64,000 nucleotides of DNA from an uncultured Acetatifactor sp. (GTDB taxonomy: Bacteria; Bacillota; Clostridia; Lachnospirales; Lachnospiraceae): assembly GCA_910580225.1 (NCBI GenBank), contig CAJTXE010000009.1, positions 38,773 to 102,772 of the forward strand, written 5' to 3'. Below are positions 62,243 to 64,000 of this stretch, piece by piece (within the stretch, counting starts at the first letter, position 1; every line of letters starts with the position of its first letter). Both the position numbers and the translations under genes were made by a program. The notes beneath the pieces are model-generated. The model was not told where the DNA came from and ran no database searches. It was given only the letters and a program-made list of their open reading frames with translations.

Positions 62243-63811
62243 TTACTGTTCAGCCAGCCAGGCGTCCACCTGCCTCTGCATCTCCGCAATCACTTCCGCG
62301 GAACCGGCATCTTCCATCTCCTGAAGCAGAAGGGGAATGTATTCCTCCGGGTCCACCGCCCCGGTAATCAGGGCCTTGTAATATTTGGAGCGCACATTGC
62401 TCACCGCGCTGATCTGATCCTGCACGGGGGAAGGTTCAAAGGTGAATCCCATGGTTTTGGAAATAATGGAGGAGGCATTGTAATCCTCTATCTTCTGGTA
62501 AATATCTGCGCCGTCTGTGGCCCAGGGTGTGCATACAAACTGATTGGGCAGAATCCATCCGGCTCCCAGGTGGTATCCTACGGTGGAAGCATCCTTCCCT
62601 TCGGGGAAGTCCAGAAGTCCCTCTCCATTCACCACATAGTCCTCGCCTTCTATCCCCCAGTTCAGCAGGTTCATGGCTTCCGTGCTGCTCATCAGGAAAT
62701 TCAGCATCTTCATGGCCTTCACCGGGTCTTCACTGCCGCTGCCGATGGAGTAGCAGAACACGGCACTGGTGGCTGTGGTGGCCAGGGGCTCGGTCAGATG
62801 TACCATGGTCAGCTCCACACCGCCGCAGTTATTCTGCTGATCCACCACAGAGAGGGGATGGCCGTAATCGCTGAAGAAGGAGAATGCCTGACCGGATTTA
62901 ATGTAGGAATAATAGGATTCCGTATCGGAAGCTGCTCCGCTGTTCACCCATCCGTTCTCAAACCATTTATGAATATAGGTACACCACTTTTTGAAAGGCT
63001 CCGTGTCAAAAAAATTCTCCACCGTGGTATTGTTTTCAGGATCCAAAATGGCGTAGGTCTCCAATCCGCCCACATAGTCCAGTGGAGTAAGCTCCGGCAT
63101 GCCCAGGTTGTCCGGCGCAATCATCCACATTCCCGGTTCCAGGGCCGCCACCTTTTCATACAGGGCATCCACATCCTCGATGGTCTTGATGCCGCTGACG
63201 TCAAGACCGTGTTTCTCCAGAATATCCGTGCGGAAGAATACGGAAGCCTGCTGGGAGATCTCTTTATGCACCGGCACCCCGTATACATAGCCGTTGAGAC
63301 TGGGCGCCGTGGCCACCTCCGGGGAAGCGTAGCTGTTCAGCACATCCTGTCCGTGCTCTTCCAACAAGGGTCCCAAATCCGCCACATAACCCGCATTTAC
63401 CCAGCTTGGGCCATAGGCAGACACGGAAATAAAGATGTCCAGTTTGCTCTTGGAGCTAAGCTCCAGCTGTATCTGCTCCATATATGCCGCAAAGGGCAGA
63501 ATCTGCAGGTCCAATGTCATATTCAGCTTTTCCAGGGTAAGTTCATTGAGCTTTCCCAGTACTCTGTCCACTTCCCCCTCACTGGGAGAGGCTGCCGGCA
63601 GCGCAATAATCATACGCACCTGGTAGGGATCCTCTCCTGCAGGCGCTTCCTCGCCGGAAGCATTGTCCGCTTCTGACGTCTGGCTTTCGCCGCTGTTTTC
63701 TACTGTTGACTGGGAGTCCTGATTGTCGTTTCCTGTGTCTCCGCAGCCTGCAAGCAGGCCTGCAGTCATTGCCGCTGTCAAAAATAATGCAATTTTCTTT
63801 TTCAGTTTCAT
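62243..63811 (-). CDS. extracellular solute-binding lipoprotein of a sugar ABC transporter
   Basis: The 522-residue protein has a lipoprotein signal ending in the lipobox LLAGC (Cys at residue 22), then an acidic Ser/Glu-rich stretch and a large binding domain of the LplA type. The VRMIIALPAASPSEGEVDRVL segment and the C-terminal DPEEYIPLLLQEMEDAG with a helical tail are typical of this class, which takes complex or modified sugars. The substrate cannot be read from the sequence. It is the first gene of the sugar operon and should be the most abundant product. Confidence 0.93.
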   Translation of the reverse strand: MKLKKKIALFLTAAMTAGLLAGCGDTGNDNQDSQSTVENSGESQTSEADNASGEEAPAGEDPYQVRMIIALPAASPSEGEVDRVLGKLNELTLEKLNMTLDLQILPFAAYMEQIQLELSSKSKLDIFISVSAYGPSWVNAGYVADLGPLLEEHGQDVLNSYASPEVATAPSLNGYVYGVPVHKEISQQASVFFRTDILEKHGLDVSGIKTIEDVDALYEKVAALEPGMWMIAPDNLGMPELTPLDYVGGLETYAILDPENNTTVENFFDTEPFKKWCTYIHKWFENGWVNSGAASDTESYYSYIKSGQAFSFFSDYGHPLSVVDQQNNCGGVELTMVHLTEPLATTATSAVFCYSIGSGSEDPVKAMKMLNFLMSSTEAMNLLNWGIEGEDYVVNGEGLLDFPEGKDASTVGYHLGAGWILPNQFVCTPWATDGADIYQKIEDYNASSIISKTMGFTFEPSPVQDQISAVSNVRSKYYKALITGAVDPEEYIPLLLQEMEDAGSAEVIAEMQRQVDAWLAEQ

Positions 63812-63830
63812 TTTTTCCTCCTAATTTATG

Positions 63831-64000
63831 TCGCTGCGCGACAGCTCTGAAGTGTAAGGGCACTCGGCACACCTACTTGAGAGAAAATTCTTCTCGTAAG
63901 GGCTCTCGCTTCATTTTCTCTCGTGTGCCTTCGTGTCCTTATTTGAGTCGCTGCGCGACAGCTCTGAAGTGTAAGGGCTACTCGGCACACTCATTTGAGA
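63831..64000. repeat. tandem 116-bp structured repeat, one copy and the start of a second
   Basis: Units start GTCGCTGCGCGAC at 63831 and 63947 (period 116), and the second is cut by the window end. The first folds as TAAGGGCAC/GTGTCCTTA (63856-63864 with 63933-63941, one wobble), GGCACAC/GTGTGCC (63867-63873 with 63923-63929) and GAGAGAAAAT/ATTTTCTCTC (63880-63889 with 63913-63922). The fixed parts match the array at 34233. It stands upstream of the solute-binding gene. I see no promoter in the remaining bases. Confidence 0.85.

Overview
The window looks like a chromosomal segment of an anaerobic, endospore-forming Clostridia bacterium, most likely a gut Lachnospiraceae. The reasons are a complete spoIIIA operon (AA to AH), the clostridial order nusB-xseA-xseB-ispA-dxs-tlyA-nadK-argR-recN, oxygen-sensitive glycyl radical chemistry, and strong AGGAGG ribosome sites. 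Almost every gene lies on the minus strand, so operons are read from high to low coordinates. No rRNA, tRNA, CRISPR array or insertion sequence was seen.

Region 1 (1-23,300) is housekeeping: isoprenoid, NAD and DNA-repair genes, release factor 3, phosphopentomutase, the sporulation operon with a SigE-type promoter, two exported transglutaminase-like proteins, and a citrate synthase.

Region 2 (23,500-36,200) is a bacterial microcompartment (BMC) operon from a clear SigA promoter at 36,142-36,170. In order it carries a fuculose-phosphate-type aldolase, a GlcG/PduO-type protein, CoA-acylating aldehyde dehydrogenase, alcohol dehydrogenase, four hexameric shell proteins, PduL, a pentamer vertex protein, a PduS-type flavin/Fe-S protein, a small membrane protein, a PduT-type shell trimer, a DeoR regulator, a ParA-type ATPase and a small disordered protein. 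Five enzymes carry similar terminal helices that look like encapsulation peptides. The operon has no diol dehydratase. The ParA and its small partner resemble in layout the McdA/McdB systems that position carboxysomes, and are the most interesting candidate new system here.

Region 3 (36,300-48,800) holds a VOC-NUDIX fusion, an AAA-like/PD-(D/E)XK protein, a 51-residue plus-strand gene with its own promoter and terminator, and a glycyl radical cluster: nucleoside phosphorylase, propanediol/glycerol-dehydratase-type glycyl radical enzyme, an apparently inserted block of unrelated small genes, a second nucleoside phosphorylase, a pyrophosphatase-like protein and the radical SAM activase. A plausible reading is that the aldolase makes lactaldehyde, this is reduced to 1,2-propanediol, the glycyl radical enzyme dehydrates the diol, and the BMC enzymes convert the aldehyde to alcohol and acyl phosphate.

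Region 4 (48,800-64,000) has a YbaN-like membrane protein, a CydDC-like ABC exporter pair behind a promoter with two GTTAG-N6-CTAAC operators, and a sugar operon: solute-binding lipoprotein, two permeases, YesM/YesN-type two-component system, aldo/keto reductase, class II ketose-phosphate aldolase, PfkB kinase, fucose/arabinose-isomerase-like protein and a small cupin-like protein.

Several intergenic spaces in regions 2 to 4 hold structured palindromic elements of about 115-140 bp. Two families (34,233 and 63,831) share fixed motifs while their stems differ but still pair, which points to a conserved folded RNA or DNA.
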